Source: Laguncularia racemosa (Eukaryota; Streptophyta; Magnoliopsida; Myrtales; Combretaceae). Taken from it: DNA of 64,000 nucleotides. A program made the translations under genes and the position numbers. The notes beneath the pieces were generated by a model. That model made no database searches, was not told the DNA's origin, and was given only the letters and a program-made list of their open reading frames with translations. Of the stretch, positions 24,801 to 39,800 are shown piece by piece. The DNA lies in assembly GCA_037954665.1 (NCBI GenBank), contig JBBMOL010000081.1, positions 3,022,313-3,086,312 on the forward strand, given 5' to 3'. The first letter of the stretch is position 1; every line of letters starts with the position of its first letter.

Positions 24801-27800
24801 CTGAAATTACAGTACGATCAGATCACGTTACTCGATCGATGGAGAATGGAAATCATTCTCAACAACCGAGAGAATTACAACACATTCAAGCAACGTATAG
24901 ATTGAATGGTAAAAACTATCTGAAATGGTCCCAAATAGTCTAAACCATTCTAAAAGGAAAAGGGAAAATCAGCCATCTCACTAGAACTGGACTACAACTA
25001 GGAGACCCCCTGTTTGAGCAATGGGATGAGGAGAATTCTATGATCATGGTGTGGTTATAGAGTTTCATGATCCCTGAGATAAGTGATACAGTGATATTTA
25101 TGGCCACAGCTAAGGATATTTAGGAAGCAATCCAACAAACATATTCAAAGGCTAGAGATGCAGCCTAAGTATATGAGGTAAAGATTAAGACTGACTACAA
25201 AATAAGGAAACAAAGCAATGATTGAGTATGCTAATCAACTGAAATCCTTATGGCAAGAACTTGATCGGTATAGGGTAATTCAGACTAGGTGTTTGCAGAA
25301 TGCTGCGATTCTAAATAATTTTATTGAACAAGATAGAGTTTATGATTTTTTTGTTGGTTGAATCCTAAATTTGATCGAGTCAGAATTCAAACTCTTGGAA
25401 AACAAGGGATTCCATGCTTCAATGAGGTAGTGACCATTATTAAGGGTGAGGAAAGTAGAACTACCCTAAAGCTTGAGTCTTCTCCCACAGATGGCTCGGC
25501 CATAACAACTGAAAGTGCCAAAACTAGTTCAAGAGGAGTAGAAAGAAGTGCTAGTTTTGAAGCTATGAAAAATGGTCAATTCAAGGGCTTGAACCGAGAA
25601 GAATTATGGTGCACTTACTGCAAAAAAACCACACCACACTAAGGAAAAATGCTAGAAACTACACACAAAGCCCTCAAGTCATTAGTGGGGGTGGAAAAGT
25701 AGTCCATCCCATGGCTCAAGGCAAGCTCATATTGTTGTTGATACAACAAAGAGAACAGACAAGAGCCAATTATCTTAATCAAGAGGAGGTAGAAAGGGTG
25801 AGATCCTTCCTTGGTAAAATGGTGAAACCTTCAGGTATTTGTTCTTTGGTATATTCAGGTGAGCAGCTTCTTTCATTCGGATTTAATGTCTCAGAAACAC
25901 CCTTGCAACACCCCCGGATCATGAATTTAAGAGCCAGCAACCACATGGCCCACTTTTCTAAATATTTTTCCACACACTCCATGCCAAGTAATAAGAAAAT
26001 TGCCACTACAGATGGAACCTTAGCAAACGTAGCTAGTATAAGAGATGTCCAGATCAACCCGTCCATAATCGTAAAAAATGTCCTCCATGTTATCAAATTA
26101 TCCACCAATCTTATCTCTATATAGAAACTCACACAAGATTTACTTTGCAAAGTGATTTTTTACAATAATTATTATATAATTTAGTAAAAGGATTCGGACA
26201 GGATGATTGGACTTACTAAAAAACGGGATGGTCATTATTGCCTTAAAGAGTCAACTAAAGCGAGCAGTTTCAAGAACAGATTATCTCAGTCTTTCATGTC
26301 TGAATCCATATTATCCAATAAAGAAAGAGCCTTCATTTATTATTGCCATTTGGGTCATCATCCTTTAGAATTGTTAAAGTTTTATTTCCTTCATTATTTT
26401 CTAAACTTGATGTTGAGAGTTTTCATTTTGAGGTGTGTGAGTTTGCTAAACACAATCATGTACCTTTTCCAATAAGTAATAAAAGAAACGCTTTTCCTTT
26501 TTACCGTATTCATACAGATATTTGGGGTCCCTCTACTATTTCCGATGTTTCTAGAGCACGATGGTTTGTGACTTTCATTTATGACTGTACTTAGGTTACC
26601 TAGGTTTTCTTGCTCAAGAATAAATCTGATGTCAATTCTATATTCCTTAATTTCTTTTCAATGGTAAAAAATCGGTTTGGTGTGAGCATTAAAGGATTAA
26701 GATCCGATAATACTTTAGATTATTTCAATTAAATCATCACTCCTTACTATCAAAAAGAGGAAATAATTCATGAATCCTCATGTGTCAAAACACCACAACA
26801 AAGTGAGGTAGCTGAGAGGAAAAATGGACATCTTTTAGATTAAACCCAAGCATTGCTGTTCCAAAAATTGGCTCCAAAACAATTTTGGAGGGAAGTTGTT
26901 CTCACAACTACATATTTTATTAATAGACTTCCCACTCAAGTTTTAAGATTCAAGAGCCCAATGGAAGTACTTTCCTCTTTCTATCCAAATCTGTCCATCA
27001 CCAACAATCTTACAACTTGCATTTTTTGGTGTGTATCCTTTGCTCATGTCCACAATCAAGACAGAGAGAAACTTGATCTTTGAGCCCTAAAGTGCATCTT
27101 TTTAGGATATTCCTCAACTCAAAAAGGGTATAAGTGCTATCATCCTCCATCTAAGAAATTTTTTATGTCAAGGGATGTCACTTTCAGTGAGCAGAAGTGT
27201 ATTTCACCCAACCTTATCTTTAGGGGGGAGAGCTTTAGAGAATTTGAGGTAAGTTTGGAGAATTTTCTTCCTAAGTTGAGCAATCTTTCTCTGTCAACTC
27301 AATCTCCTCAACCTACATCAGTTGAGTCCCCAGCTACTCCAATTTCAAGCCTACATGTTCCTAACCTTGAAAAATCTGTTCTTAAAGAAAAATCTGTCCT
27401 TGAAGATGTGTGATTTGGTAAGAACTTGGTGTACTAAAGACAAAAAAGGGACATTCACATTCCAGGATCTATGCAAGTTCAAAAATTTCACCCAAGTCCT
27501 TCAATTGAGATAACAATTTCTGACTTTCCAGCCTTGCAGAGTGAAATTGAACCTCAAAATAATGATGATGATCAGAACCTTCCAATTGCTTTTAGGAAAG
27601 AAAAGAGAGAATGCACAAAAAGGCCACAATACCCCTTGTCGCACTACCTCTCTTTCCAAAAATTCTCACCTACCTATAGAGCCTTCCTTAACACCATCAC
27701 CCTTTCCACTACCCTATCTAAAGCATTGTCTAATGGAAAATGGAAGCAAGCCATGGACATTGAAATGAAGGCCCTTGAGAAGAATAGGACTTGGGAACTA

Positions 27801-30800
27801 GTCAAATTACCCATAGGAAAGAGACTTGTAGGTTGCAAATGGGTCTATACAATAAGGCTGATGGGTCGATTGAGAGATATAAGACAAGTTTAGTAGCCAA
27901 GGAATACACGCAAACTTATGAAATTGACTATCTAGAGATGTTTGCACCGGTTGCAAAGATGAACACGATGTAAGTCATTTTGTCCCTAGCTGCTAACCTT
28001 AAGTGGGAGTTACAACAGTTTGATGTGAAAAATGCATTCCTACATGGAGAACTAGAGGAGAAGATTTATATGAATGTCCCACCTAGGTACAGGAAAAATA
28101 TGCGTACTGACAATGTGTAAGTTAAATAAAGTCTTATATGGATTGAAACAATCTCCTCAGGCATGTTTTGGGAGATTTGCTATAGTTATGTTGGCTTCAG
28201 GATACAAACAAAGTCAAGGAGATCATACTTTGTTCATCAAACACTCAGCTTCAAGAGGAGTGATAGGCTTACTAGTGTATGTGGATGACATCATTTTGAC
28301 TAGAAATGATGAAAGAAAGCAATAGGTTCTCAGTCAATACCTAGCTAAAGAATTTGAGATCAATACGTTGAGGAGATTGAAGTATTTCCTAGGAATCGAA
28401 ATTGTTCATTCAAAAAGGAGGATTTTTATATTCCAACAAAAGTATTTGACTAATTCGCTCAAAGAGACAAGTCAAGTTACATGCAAACCAGCAAATACCC
28501 TTATAGACCCGAATCATAAACTAGGGAATGCAGAGGAAGATGCCATAGTGAACAAGGAAATATATCAGCATCTTGTTGGACATCTCATTTACTTGTCTCA
28601 TACTAGACCTGATATAACTTATGCAATAAGCTTGATAAGCTAGTTCGTGCATAGCTCAAGAAAGACTCATTTGCAAGTTGCACATAGAATTCTGCAATTC
28701 TTAAAGGAATACCAAGAAGAGGAATTTTGTTTGAAAGAAATAAGGATGTAACCCTTGAAGCCTACACTGATCCAGACTATGCAGGGTCTATTGTTGATAG
28801 GCAATCAACAATAAGGTATTGCACTTTTCTTAGAGGAAATCTAGTGACATGGAGAAGTAAGAAATAAAGTATGGTTGCATGGTCTAACGTTAAGGTAGAA
28901 TTTCGTGCAATGGCACAAGGCATATATGAGCTAATATTGTTGAAAATCATCCTTGAAGACCTAAAGATTAATTGGGTTTAGCCAATGAAGCTCTATTGTG
29001 ACAATAAGTCAGCAATAAGCATAACTCACAACCCATTTCAACATGATCAAACTAAACATATTGAGATTAACAAGCATTTCATCAAGGAAAAATTGGCTAG
29101 TAGCCTAATTTAGACTCCATATGTATCAACACACAGACAACTTGCTGACATTCTCACCAAAGAGTTGAATAGTTCAATGTTTGAGGGGATTGTATCCAAG
29201 CTAGGAATGGAAAGTTCCTATTCACCAGCTTGAGGGGAAATGTGGAAAAATACGTATATTTATTTTTAGATATTGTACAGCTATACAATACCTTAAGTTT
29301 AGAAAATCATTTTAGGGAAGTTTCCTAATTTTTAGGAATAAAATTATTTTCTTTAATTAGTACTATAACCATTCTATTTTATATATATCCCTAGTGGATT
29401 AATCAATAAATAAGAATTGAACCCTATTTACAAAAGTCCCCATAGAAGCCAACTCTAGATTCGAGGGACCAACTTCCTTCAAAGGACAAGCGATAACATC
29501 ATGACCAAAGATTTTGCAGCAAGAGCAACTAAGGGGCTTCCATTGGTATTTAACTTCTACAGAAACCTTTCTACCCCCAAAACATCGAACTAAGATCAAG
29601 TGTACAAAATCACTATTGGCTTGTATCTCAACATGTACCCGAGCAAAACTCACTCTTTCCTACCAAAGCCATAATCGAGTCAACAATCAAAGGCTTACCA
29701 AATCTACTTGCTATGTAACTAATAACCTCCTCATGGAAAAACTCCATAGGGACATTCTAAAGCTTAACCTAAATAGGAATGATGTTAGGAGCTTCACTTG
29801 CAAATGACATACCCATTTCCCATTGTCTAAGAATAAAATACCGACTAGCAAAGTACCGAGGGGTTTCAAGGATCCTCAACACTTGACATTCACTTCCAAA
29901 CTAGAAAAGAAAAGTGCCTCTTTCATTACTCAACACTTTGAGTAGACCAAAACGATCCCATACTGCATGGGCAATCTTTTCCACTACTAGAAAGGGAAGA
30001 GACTTACCAAGGAACCGACCAACTATAGTATTTCTCTAAAGATGAGCTCCAAACTCAGACACTTCTCGTGGTAGAGCCACTAATAACTCTTCCCCATCAA
30101 TGATAGGGGGATAGAAATTAAGGAACAATCAAGTTCTAGTAAAGACTTGCGATCACTGAACACATTAGACAAAGCAAGTAAGGAAGAAGGGCAAGCCTAC
30201 CAGGGAGAGCAAGAAGGGAGAGGAGAAAAAAGGTTGACAATAGACGGAAGCTTAACCTGCAAAAGGAAGGCAAAAGGTTGGACCACTAGAGGGCAAGAAG
30301 CACCTGAAGTACCAGTCAAAACATCTTTGAAAAATAGCCTAGAAGAGGTAGCCTTAACCGGAAAGGAACCAACTGCCACAACTTCAAAAACCACCAGCAG
30401 CTACGCAAGAGAGAGGAGAGAGGAGCCTATGCTACCAAGGAGGAAGACAACACCAGAAAAGAAGAGGACTGCCCCTTAGACAAAAGAGACAATGATTCAA
30501 GAGAACACAATGCAGGGGCTTGGTTTGGTCTTTGACAGTAAGTAGTTAAAGTATCAACCTTGATAGGTGTGCCAACACCACTCCCTATGCGACTAATACC
30601 CTCCAAGTTGAGGTAATTACATGGCATATGGCTAAAGACAGTCCACACTAAGACATTGGTTGGTTGAGGCCTCTCAAAAGACATACCTTTTCTCCACTTT
30701 TGCAGAATTAAAAGCCTTTGCGAGAAAAACCAAGTGTTCTCAAGGATAGGGGAGAGATTATGGTCCCCAGCAAATTTGAAGTAATAGAAGCCTTCTTTAT

Positions 30801-33800
30801 TATCGTGAATGCTGTCTGTTGAACAAGTAGGAAAGGCAACTTACAGCCAAGTACCCTACAAGGGTAGAGCCCCAAAAGGCAACCTCATCATCTTCTACTT
30901 ACTAGGGGAATGAAATGCAACTGAAAATCAAGCTCAAAGGCGGGCTCTTAGGGAGCACAAGCTTGAGCATAGGACTTTTAATGTAGATGAGAAGCCTCTT
31001 CATTTATTGGCGTGGCTTGGCTAAGAGGGGAACAACCTTCTACTTTGTCCAAGAGCTCATTAACTTCTTCCAAGGTGGTATTACCAAAGGAAGAAAAAAT
31101 TTGTTCAAGTCCAACGATTTTTGCAGATGACTGGGCATTAGAATTGACCTGTCCCAACCTAAGGAAAACTGATTTAGCCTTTTCTGTAGGTACACAAGGC
31201 TCCAAGCTGCCATTTTTATCTAAAGTATTCTACTTTTGACCAGAGGGTGTAAGGTATACAGCTGTTTTGTCTGTATTCTAGTCAGAGGTGAAACCCACCT
31301 TGGGATGAGAGCCACCTTGTTTTTGAAGGAAACCAGGTGGAAAATGATCTCCTAAGGAGTGAAACCCTCCCCTAGAGCTACGGCAGGGAGTACCACCCCT
31401 CATCAGAGGCAGTAAAGAGACAGCAACAACAAAACTAGGTTAAGGGAACTAAGCAACAGGGTGAAAGAAGACGGGCGGGAGGGAGGAAACCCTAAGAAAA
31501 GTGGTTTCTTATGAGGGTTTTAAGAAAGGGTTTAGAGAGAAGGGAGAGCATTTTCTCTCTCTAATAACTTCTTACTAACCTCAGAATTTCTTAGTGGAAT
31601 CAGAGTTTCTGTGATAGCAAAGAGGAAGATGGCCTTGCAGCATGTCTATAATCTCTAAGGGAGAATAAAATTTGCAAATACTTGGAGGGATCTTCTCACC
31701 AGCTGGTAACATAACTTAGTAGGTCCTCACAACTGTATCCTCTTCTTCTAGGAATTTATGATTTGTGTGTTATCTTCTAGTTGTTATATGTCTTGTTAGA
31801 ATTTCATGTTTGAACATACTATAGGCTGCCACCCAGGTCTCATCTTGGACGGGGGAGACATCAAAATTCTGATCTTATTCTTCACTTCCATTGATTCACG
31901 ATCCTTGTGCTGAAACACCCACCCTAACCCCACAACCCCGCTCCTCTTCCTCCTACCACCATGTGTTGAGACCACCGTACAAGGGATAATGCACAATACT
32001 TCTTTTTGTCATCTTCCATGTTTCTTTTTTTAGACTATATTTATATAAGGGCTTCCCCATCTCTATTTCTGAATCAAAATATTGCTGAAATTTACCCAAA
32101 TAATAATTATAACACAACAAAACAAACACACACAGGGCCCTAGGGTACATGACTTGTCTATATTGACAGGCATGCTTAACTTGCTTCCTAGTCTATTCAA
32201 GTGAATGAATTACGAAACATAGTACTTACCACACTTCTCAAATGCAGATGAAACTTCATTCTCGGTGAAACCCATTTCAAGCAAACGAAGAGTTTTGTCC
32301 ATAATTCTAAACAACATCTCATCATCACTTTCCTGCAAACACTATCGCTTGATGAAGCCACATGTGATGCAACAAAAAAGGAGATGAAAATTTGTATTAA
32401 CAAGAACCAAAACACTATAGCAGAGATTCTCAATGCATGAAAGTTTACAACTAGATGTTGCATTTTCCAGGCCAATAATAGAAAATATTACCTACAAGAG
32501 ATTATTCTTCTCTGCAAACCAAAAAAATATAAGTGACTAGTATATCTCTATGCTTAAACTCTAGTGCTTTCTATCTCTCCTATTAACAATTTGGAGTGCA
32601 TGCTAGCATGTAAGACTTTCCAATTTGTCCAGCCTTCTAAATTTACACCTGACTTCTATCTAATGATGTCCACAATCAAGTGATTATCTCCACAAGTCAG
32701 TACAGCAGAGACAAGTTTAAAGGAAGTGTGACCCATTCGCATTCACCCTAAAAACTATGGACTTATACCTATCTTGATAACAACAGCAAAAGAGCAATGA
32801 GACAATTCCAACTGCATAGCAACGTCTTCATTGATCGCAGTTCACAGAGTCTTATATGAAGACATTTATTAATGAAGACAGAAGCCAAATAAGCACCTAT
32901 GACTTCATGTCCACCACCAAAGAATATATTTTAACAACAATAGGAGACCAAAGCAACAAAGCCAACATCTCATAACAAAGTATGCTCTATTTAAGTGGCA
33001 CAACACTTTTGAGATCTTAAAAGCATATGAAAATGTCCAAAACATAAGCGACATGAATTTGCTCTTCACTCCACCATAAAAGGGAGGGAAAACAATATAG
33101 AGACCCTCGCATTTTTCTCATACTAAGCCTATACCTTATCTTCTTCCTCACTGCATTTGGTTCTATTATATGATTCCTTTTTTCGATACTTTTGGGCTAT
33201 CTGAGCAGCAACAATAAAGTCCACCATTTGATCAACCGAAGCATTTTCACCTGTCCGAAAATCAAAAAAAATCCAAATATGCAGAAGACGTGTTAACATA
33301 AGCTATAGCTCTAATGGTCAGAATTACACTTAAGACATCAATCAAATTCACCTTTATTGTCACCATAAATATAAGTTCATTTGTTTTCATAACTTGAACA
33401 TTCAAAAAATATTTCTTACAGGTAATGGTGTAAAGGAGAATATGGCTTTTCATTTAAAAAGGGAAAAAAGAATCGAACTCAAACTGGACACCATGTTTTA
33501 GCCCAAATTAATGACTCCCACAATAAAGAGTCACAAATTCCAAATATTCGTGACTTCAAATTCCCACCACTAACCTGGCCAAATAATGTGCTTTGAGAGA
33601 GGGGCAGAGAGAGATGAAAAGAAGTGAGTAGAGAAGGGAGTAGAAAAAGAAAGAGAGAGAGAAAAAAGCAAGAGATAATTACAATTTGTTTGAATGCACT
33701 GATACAGAAACCGATATTATGCATTTTTGCATCAGCAAGCAATATCTACACATGCATCAAACTATAGATTTTTCTTCAGCTATACAGCTGTTTTACATCT

Positions 33801-36800
33801 TTGGCAGACTGGACAAATGTTATTTATGCTTGTCTGACACTCAATGGCAACAACTGATATGATACCACGTGCACAGCAACCATTAGGCCATGTATAGACA
33901 GGAGGCCGCACCAGAGAGTACCTGAGCATCAGTAGCAGTTACTTCGTGAATTTAGTAGCAGTTAGCTTGAGTAATGGTATTTTATTTGTTGATTGTATGC
34001 TTTAGCTGTATATCCTTAGTTTACTGGTGGAAACTTCTAGAAGTATCTAAATAAACTAAGTTACATAGCTAGCCAGAAGCTAGCCTATAAATAATTCTAA
34101 GATTGAAAATTAGTTATCTAGTCATATATTTTCCTTTGAGATTGCAAACCCTGGATGAGCAAGTTGCTCATGGAGCATCCATAGCCAGATGCTATGTAAT
34201 CTTTCCATTTGTTAATCAATAAAATCACCTTCTGTTTTTTGGACAAGTAAAATCACCTTTTGTTGCCATAATTGCACTGTGCTCTACCAACAACATATCA
34301 GGATTCTGTTGTATGTCACTGCTTTGAATTACTTAAGGCTTCCATTACAGTAATCACCAAAACAACTGGTAGGCACAGATTGAATTAAAATTTCAGGGGG
34401 CAAAGTTCTGATAGGGTCCCATTACAGTTAAAATAACGCGTTAACAGATCTCACTGTGCTTTCATAGGTGACTAGAAATGATAGAGCTAGAGAGTTAAAT
34501 GTGCATGTAATGTAGTTGTATTGCAAATGAAAGGACAGATGAAGAAAATTGACCTGAAAATCCCAGAGCATAATGTTCCTACTTCACACAATGGTGATGT
34601 AGAGGATGGACAAACTGAATGCCTCTTTTTCCTCTTCCACAAATCCTTATAGCACCAGATTCCCCCAACAAACTTTATTCCTTAGCTCCTTATTGGCTTA
34701 TTTATAAAAACTACCCCCACTACATCCCTATATTAAATGAGTTACCCAACTGAGTAAACATTTTATTTATTTACATTTATTACCTCAATACTCCTTATAT
34801 TCATTTTCCCCAATATGTTTAGCAGCTCTTGCCCCCCAGAGTACACATCCTTTTTTCTCAGGTAGTCTATCAAGAAACATTCACATAGTGAACCTATGTG
34901 CAAAAAAGTGCAACTTTCAAGGTAATATTATAAAGTTATACATACCAAGTTTACCCATAGCGAATTCAATTTCACTGATGGAGAAATTCATCATCCGCAA
35001 GGATTCCTTTATTTCAGCACCAACCCCAGTAAAAGTCTCAGGCTCCTGCCACACGTTATGTTAAAAAGTTATCACTGACATGAAGCAATATGTTTATATC
35101 ACCTTTTTAGACAAATCCTTTGTGCATCACCTCTATTTGCTATGCTTGGGTGTAAAGCTCAAGCATTTTTTTTTTTTTGGGTGGCAATTAATGCTCAAGT
35201 ATATAGAAGGCTCATTATTGAGATATTTTAAGGGAATAAAACAAGATAAAGATACAAATAAAGGAAATAGAAATATCTCAAAAATCAAAGCTAATAGCAA
35301 GCTGCTTGTAGCATTTAAAATAGTTCTATGATGTTAGGGGAGTGACATTAGACATGCCATTTAGAAAACAAAATAAACGATTTATTTGTAATCTTATTCA
35401 GGCATATTAATATCACTTGTCTTGTAGAAGACTTTGTTAGAGATTACGTTAAATTTATTAGGATTTGTCATTATCTTTTATTTTTTGAAATAGTGTTGAA
35501 AAGCGTATTTACACTACTCCTATGAAAATAAAGCAAGTTGGAAGCATAATGTCTTTTTATCAAAGTTTATCTTTTTGTTCATGAGATGGGAAGGTTTCTC
35601 TTTGACAAGTCCTCAAAATTTGAAATCAGAAAGTTCTCTCTGATGACTCCTCAATTTTATTGCAGTAATTTCCCACAGGCTAGATCCTGTTCTCAAGTCT
35701 AAACACATGATATTCTCATATACTCAAGATAAGCTGCATTTTTATCTGTTCTGATTTTCTTAATCTTCCTCAATGTTCATTTCAAATGCTATGTTTAGCA
35801 TTTATAGTCAAATAGCGTTAGTGTAATTCAAAACTAATAGAAGTATAAGAATAAAAAAGAAAAAAAAAATCATGCTTGAATTAAAGGACAACCCAAATAA
35901 ATTGCTTTTGCTAACATTTCAGTGTGTGTATATATATACACATATATAGACAAAATTATACTTAAATATTGCATATCTAATATCAGTCAAAAGTGTTACC
36001 GCTTTGGTCGGGACATCAGAAATTTTTGCATGACTGACAGCATCTTCATCATCAGACAGACTGTCCCATGAATATGATGACTCTGATTTGGATTTTTCAT
36101 TACCCTGTTTCATCCACAACATAAAGAGTTCAATATACTAGCTTGAAAAGATACTGCAATGCATCATTAAAAAAGTGAAACCAAGATTCATTCAACAGAA
36201 CAATGCAGCAGATTATTCACAACTCAGAATCAGATATAAACATTGTGGAATTTGAGATAAATTTTCTTCATATTTTTCATATAAGATGAGGTACATATAT
36301 ATAGAGTGTTCTACATTAGGAAAGTCACTAAATCTGGTAACAATACTACCTAATAGAGGAAAAACTCCACAAATTAAGGAATCCTGATTTGTATGATCAG
36401 ATTAGATCCTTTATAGATATATCTAAACTAGGAAACTAAATAAAATTGGAAATAAATAAATTAAATATGAAATCCTAATCTTGCGAGAATTTCCACATTC
36501 CCCCTCAAGTTGGGTTGTAAATGTTGTCTATGCCCAGCTTGTGACTTAGTTCTTCGAAGCAAGATCTTGGAAGAGCTTTAGTGAGAATATCCGCAGTTTG
36601 AGACTTAGTAGGAGTATACACAAGTTGCACAATTGAGTCTTTAATCTTCTCCGAGATGAAGTGTCAATCAATCTCAATGTGTTTGGTCTGATCATGATGA
36701 ACTGGGTTCTTAGCAATGCTAATAGTAGCTTGATTATCACAGTATATCATGATAGGATTCTTGTGAATGACTCCTAGTTCCTGAAGTAGCCTTTGTATCC

Positions 36801-39800
36801 ACATTCCTTCACAGATGTCTAATGCTAGTGCCCGGAATTCAGCCTCAGCACTGCTTCTTGAGACAACAGGTTGCTTCTTGCTTCTCCAAGTTATAAGGTT
36901 TCCCCACACATAAGAACAATAACTTGAAGTGGAACTTCTATCTGTAATATCACCAGCCCAATTTGCATCTGAAAATACTTTAGTGGTTCTCGTCATTCTT
37001 CTTATACATCAATCCATTTCCAGGAGTTCCCTTTAGATATCTTAAAATTTTATTTACAGCTTACATGTGCTCCTCGGTTGGATTGTTAATGAATTGGCTT
37101 ACAACACTCACAGAGAATCCAATGTCAGGGCGAGTGTGTGAAAGGTAAATAAGACGACCAACAAGTCTTTGATATCTTCCCTTGTCTACTAGTGCAGAGT
37201 TTTCTTCAGTTCCTATCTTCTAGGTGGAGTCCATAGGAGTGTCTACTGATTTGCACCCTAGCATACCTGTTTCTTTCAGTAGGTCTAGAACATATTTTCG
37301 TTGTGAGATAAATATGCCCTTCCGTGACCGTGCCACCTCCATTCCTAGGAAATATTTAATAGGTCCAAGATCCTTGATTTCAAATTCCCTAGCTAGTACC
37401 TTCTTCATCGTTGTCAGTTCATCCCTATAGTCCCCTGTTAGAGTTGTCATCAACATACACAATTAATATTGCAACCTTCTTTTCAAGGGAGAATTTTACG
37501 AACATGATATGATCTGCCTGGCATTGAGTGTATCCCTGTCTTATAACTGAGCATACAAACTTACCAAACCAAGCATGAGGGGACTGTTTTAAACCATACA
37601 AGGATTTTTTAAGTTTGCATACCCTATTGTAGTTTGATGTAGTTTCCAACCCTAGAGGAATCTCCATATAAACTTCTTCTTCAAGATCACCATTTAGGAA
37701 TGCATTTTTTATGTCTAATTGGTATAATGGCCAATCATTGTTAGCTGCAAGTGATAGAAGAATATGAATAGTATTGAGTTTGACTACTAGAGCAAATGTT
37801 TTTTGGTAGCCTATCCCATATGATTGAGTGAATCCCTTGGCAACAAGACGAGCTTTCAACCTTTCAATACTTCCATCAGCTTTGTGTTTGATAGTAAAAA
37901 TCCATTTACAGCCAATAGGTTTCTTTCCTGTAGGAAGATCAATGATCACCCATGTATCATTCTTTTCCAATGCACTAATTTCTTCTTGTACAACTTTCCT
38001 CCATTCAGGACTTTCAAGAGCTTCTTTTAGGGAATGAGGTATCTGCACATGATAAAGAGAGGTGACAAAGGCCCTATATGATGGTGAGAGGCCTTCATAT
38101 GAAACAAAGTTGCAGATAGGATGATTAGTGCATGATCTAATACCCTTTCTCAAAGCAATTGGTATATCAAGATCTTTATCACCAATTTCTTCATAACTCA
38201 AACTAAAATTTTCCTTACCTGATTGAATTTGAAGATAGTTAGGTTCCAGTTCTGATTCTTAGTCGAGGACAAGAGGAATTGAGTCCACTATTTCCTTTCC
38301 AGGCCTTGCTTTCCTAAAATAGACACGTAGCTCTTTAGTTATGGTTGGTGGAGACTTAGACATAGCAGGGGTGTGACTCTTAGGAATTTCAATTTGAGGT
38401 GATGAAGGATTTTACGTAGGTTTGAATTTGCTTCAGGTTCCAGACTTTGAATATTTGCTTTAGGTGTCAGACTTTGAACATTAGCTTCAGGTTCCAGACT
38501 TTGAACATTTGATGTGTGTGAGAGTAGAAGACAAATATCAGTTTGACCAATTTGACTCTTGTCCCAAAAACAATATTCACTCATGTTCTCCCCCTCAATC
38601 GAGGGTTTTTGATAGTATGCTTGATGTTCGAAGAAGGTGACATCCATGAAATTGTATACCCTTTTTGTGATTGGAGGGTAACACTTATATCCCTTTTAAT
38701 GAGATGAGTACCCAAGACACACAGATCTAGTTTGCTCTGGTATTGTTGACTTATATGGACAAATACAGTGCAATCGAATATCTTTAGGTGTAAGAATGTT
38801 TGGTGTTTGGGAATTCCTTTAGGAGTATTTGGTATTGAGTTTGGAATTTAAGGATTCTAGAAGGCATTCTATTAATGAGATATGCTACTGTAAGAACTGC
38901 TTCTCCCCAAAAATGTTTTGAAACATGTGTAGAGAACATAAGGATCGTAATACCTCCAATAAATGTCTATTCTTTCTCTCTACAACTTCATTTTGTTAAG
39001 GTGTATTAATGCATGAACTAAGATGAATTATGCCTTGGTTAAGAAGGTATGTCCCTAGTGTAGACTCAAAATATTCTTTGGCATTATCTGTTTTGAGAGC
39101 TTGAATCTTGGTTTGAAATTGTGTTTGCACCATTGAATGGAAAATTTGAAACATTTGGACTACTTCAGATTTTTCTTTCATCAAGAATACCCAAGTTAAC
39201 CTAGTATGATCATCAACAAATGATACAAACCATCTTGTTCCCGTGATATTTTTTATACTTGAAGGTCCCCATGTATCACTATAAATCATTGCAAAAGGAT
39301 GAGATGGTTTATATGAAATGCTAGGATAAGGAGAACGAGTATGTTTGGCTAGTTGGTAAATTTCACATGCAAAATATTTTGAATTTTTATTGATAAACAA
39401 TGAAGGAAAAAGCTTCTCAAGATACATGATATTTGGATGACCAAGGCGAAAATGCCATAACATGACTTCACTATCTTTACTAACATTTAATTGACTCACA
39501 CAACTTGTACTTTGGTTTGTTCTTCTAGGTAGAGTTTGGCCTTTAAGGAAATAGAGTCCAGAATGCATCTCAGCACACTGCCAATCATCTTCACCGAATC
39601 CAAATCTTAAAATTCACATAGGTTTGGAAAAAATTTAGTCACACAGTTAAGATCATGAGTTAATTTACTAATGGAAAGTAAGTTGCAGTCCAGCTTGGGA
39701 ACATAATTTAGAATTAGGTCCTTAGAAATAGGAACAGAACCCAATCCCACAACTCTAGTAAATGTTTCGTCCGCAATTCTCACCGTGTAGTCTTCCTTTC

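Larger units (their letters stand above)
24394..29432 (+). mobile_element. Copia-2: degenerate Ty1-copia LTR retrotransposon
   Basis: LTRs at 24394-24606 and 29241-29432 are closely similar; the left copy has about 20 extra bases near 24420. TGGTATCAGAG, a primer-binding site complementary to initiator tRNA-Met, follows the left LTR, and TTGAGGGGAAA, a polypurine tract, precedes the right one. Gag, protease, integrase, RT and RNase H remnants follow on the plus strand, opposite to the DRM3-like gene. I could not find a matching target duplication; the right flank is AAAGT and the left is ambiguous. It interrupts a LINE ORF1. Confidence 0.88.

Noticed and set aside
30147..30479. 110-codon plus-strand open frame, Lys/Glu/Thr-rich
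   Set aside because: It lies antisense to the LINE ORF1 remnant and has no domain.
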